Below, piece after piece: positions 63,009 to 64,000 of a stretch of DNA of 64,000 bases. The stretch's first letter is position 1; each line of letters opens with the position of its first letter. This stretch comes from Nocardiopsis metallicus (GTDB lineage: Bacteria > Actinomycetota > Actinomycetes > Streptosporangiales > Streptosporangiaceae). Both the position numbers and the translations under genes were made by a program. The DNA is taken from contig NZ_JACHDO010000001.1 in the NCBI RefSeq assembly GCF_014201115.1, positions 2,666,001 to 2,730,000 on the forward strand, written 5' to 3'. The notes below the pieces were generated by a model, which saw nothing but the letters and a program-made list of their open reading frames with translations, was not told where the DNA came from and made no database searches.

Positions 63009-63044
63009 GTGAGCGGCCGGTCCCGCTCGGGACCGGCCACTCAC
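63009..63044 (-). terminator. Terminator of the carboxylase gene
   Basis: GGCCGGTCCC pairs with GGGACCGGCC (10 bp, loop GCTC), with GTGAG/CTCAC extending the stem beyond one mismatch; 16 bp behind the stop of the leftward carboxylase gene. Confidence 0.75.
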
Positions 63045-63059
63045 ATTCGCTGTCCGGGA

Positions 63060-64000
63060 TTAGCGCTTCATACCCTTGGCGATGGCCTCGATGATCTTCG
63101 GGCGCAGCTCCGCGGCGCTGATGATCTCGTCGACCGAACCGACCTCGACCGCGCGCTGGATGCTGTGGACGCCGTCGAACTCTGTGGCGACCTCGCTCAG
63201 CTTCTCCGCCCGCACCGCGGACTGGACCTCGGTGAGCTCTGCGCTGAGCTCGGCCCTCTCATTGGTGCTGGCCTCCGACACCCGGGTCTGGAGTTCGGTG
63301 ACACGCGGGTCGGTGGCGGTGCGCTTGTTCACCTCACCCGCGAAGACCACCGCGGCGGCGGGGGCGCCGCCGAGGACGGAGGCGAAGGAGCCCTCCAGGG
63401 CCAGGACCGTCATGTTCGGGTTCAGCGCCTTGGAGAAGACCACGAACGCACCGCCGTGGTAACGGGAGATCACGCAGAAGACGATCGGGCCCTCGAAGTT
63501 GACGATGGCTCGGCCGATCTCCGCGCCGTACTCCAGCTGGAGCTTGCGCATCGACTCCGGAGAGCCGTCGAAGCCGGAGAGGTTGGCCAGCACGACCAGG
63601 GGTCGGTTGCCGGAGGCGGCGTTGATCGCCCGTGCGGTCTTCTTGGACGACCGCGGGAACAGGGTGCCCGCGGTGTAGGTGTCCGGGCCGTCGGTGGGCG
63701 GGAAGCCGCGACGGGCGACCGAGCGGGACTCGATACCGATCAGGCATACCGGCCAGCCGCCGATGTGCACGTCCTGGACGGCGGAGGTGTCGGCGTCGGC
63801 CATGCCCGCCCAGCGCTCCAGGACCGCGTGGTCCTGGTCGGCCAGGGCCCGCATCACCGTACGGATGTCGAAGGGCTTCTTGCGGTCCGGGTTGTGCTCG
63901 ACCGAGAAGATCTCACCGACCGTGGTGAAGTCACTGCCCTCGAAGGTGTGCGGGAAGTCCGACACGTCGCGGTCGTCCGGGTCGGTGGTGAGGGCCTTGC
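63060..64000 (-). CDS. Acyl-CoA carboxylase, carboxyltransferase part (C-terminal part of a longer gene, partial)
   Basis: The frame is open to the right edge, so the N-terminus lies outside; 313 codons are visible. FDIRTVMRALADQDHAVLERW, PLVVLANLSGFDGSPESMRK and RYHGGAFVVFSKALNPNM are typical of the carboxyltransferase domain, NLSGFDG being the acyl-CoA site. The sequence matches the C-terminal end of large fused biotin-dependent acetyl/propionyl-CoA carboxylases of actinobacteria. Stop TAA 63062-63060. Confidence 0.88.
   Translation of the reverse strand, partial: KALTTDPDDRDVSDFPHTFEGSDFTTVGEIFSVEHNPDRKKPFDIRTVMRALADQDHAVLERWAGMADADTSAVQDVHIGGWPVCLIGIESRSVARRGFPPTDGPDTYTAGTLFPRSSKKTARAINAASGNRPLVVLANLSGFDGSPESMRKLQLEYGAEIGRAIVNFEGPIVFCVISRYHGGAFVVFSKALNPNMTVLALEGSFASVLGGAPAAAVVFAGEVNKRTATDPRVTELQTRVSEASTNERAELSAELTEVQSAVRAEKLSEVATEFDGVHSIQRAVEVGSVDEIISAAELRPKIIEAIAKGMKR

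Larger units (their letters stand above)
62747..63059. other. Intergenic region holding CRISPR-like remnants
   Basis: 313 bp. Contains the repeat remnants at 62796-62945 and the terminator at 63009-63044. No gene. Confidence 0.5.

Overview
The window is about 72% G+C, with strongly G/C-biased third codon positions, many GTG and TTG starts, and tight ATGA/GTGA gene overlaps. Several marker families are actinobacterial: a WhiJ-type XRE/DUF397/ATPase locus, a DUF574-type methyltransferase, a CYP157/CYP154-type P450 pair, an IdeR/DmdR-type iron box and an LLM flavin oxidoreductase. The source is most likely a filamentous actinomycete chromosome of the Nocardiopsaceae/Streptosporangiales type. The genus is inference. 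No rRNA, tRNA, insertion sequence or phage genes were found.

Layout. 1-5.9 kb: edge of a putative WYL regulator, a BBE-type FAD oxidoreductase, an alpha/beta hydrolase, endonuclease IV (nfo), then an ArsR-MFS efflux pair with a decayed second MFS copy behind it. 6-9.1 kb: a small Cys-rich membrane protein and tex. 9.3-16 kb (minus strand): a run of overlapping genes, PaoABC/YagTSR-like molybdenum hydroxylase (2Fe-2S, FAD/4Fe-4S, Mo subunits), then an acyl-CoA dehydrogenase-like gene broken by one in-frame TAA, a PIG-L deacetylase, a NodS-like methyltransferase and a GT2 glycosyltransferase. 16.2-17.8 kb: a mini-HTH/Clp-N/hydrolase operon behind twin palindromes. 17.8-24.3 kb: small alarmone synthetase, carboxylesterase, scramblase-like protein with an Arg/Ser tail, quinone oxidoreductase, LLM oxidoreductase, small acetyltransferase.

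24.4-30.9 kb: SDR-SDR-phosphotransferase-acyl-CoA dehydrogenase operon with a TetR gene; three CATACC-type palindromes lie at this operon, the TetR gene and the quinone oxidoreductase. A second TetR/glyoxalase pair uses the same half-site with a shorter spacer. 31-37 kb: DUF574-type methyltransferase, and an iron-siderophore ABC operon (binding lipoprotein, two permeases, ATPase) behind an iron box. 36-42.4 kb: FAD monooxygenase, GH13 glucosidase, cyclase-family hydrolase, GAF/PP2C phosphatase, and a protein built from 13-residue Gly-phased repeats with a promoter embedded in two palindromes.

42.4-50.6 kb: a long TetR divergent from a DrrAB-type exporter, epoxide hydrolase, WhiJ-type locus, ParB-like protein and a PucR regulator. 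50.7-58.2 kb: a Baeyer-Villiger monooxygenase/hydrolase/SDR operon, the P450 pair and an SRPBCC protein. 58.3-64 kb: acyl-CoA dehydrogenase/thiolase genes divergent from LysR, a DHFR-like protein, a degenerate type I-E-like CRISPR remnant without cas genes, and the C-terminal part of an acyl-CoA carboxylase running off the right edge.

The window is largely catabolic and accessory: small regulons in which a regulator sits next to its palindrome and its fatty-acid, ketone, aldehyde or drug-export genes. The least explained parts are the 13-residue repeat protein, the PIG-L/NodS/GT cluster with its broken dehydrogenase, the orphan P450 pair, and the HTH/Clp-N cassette.
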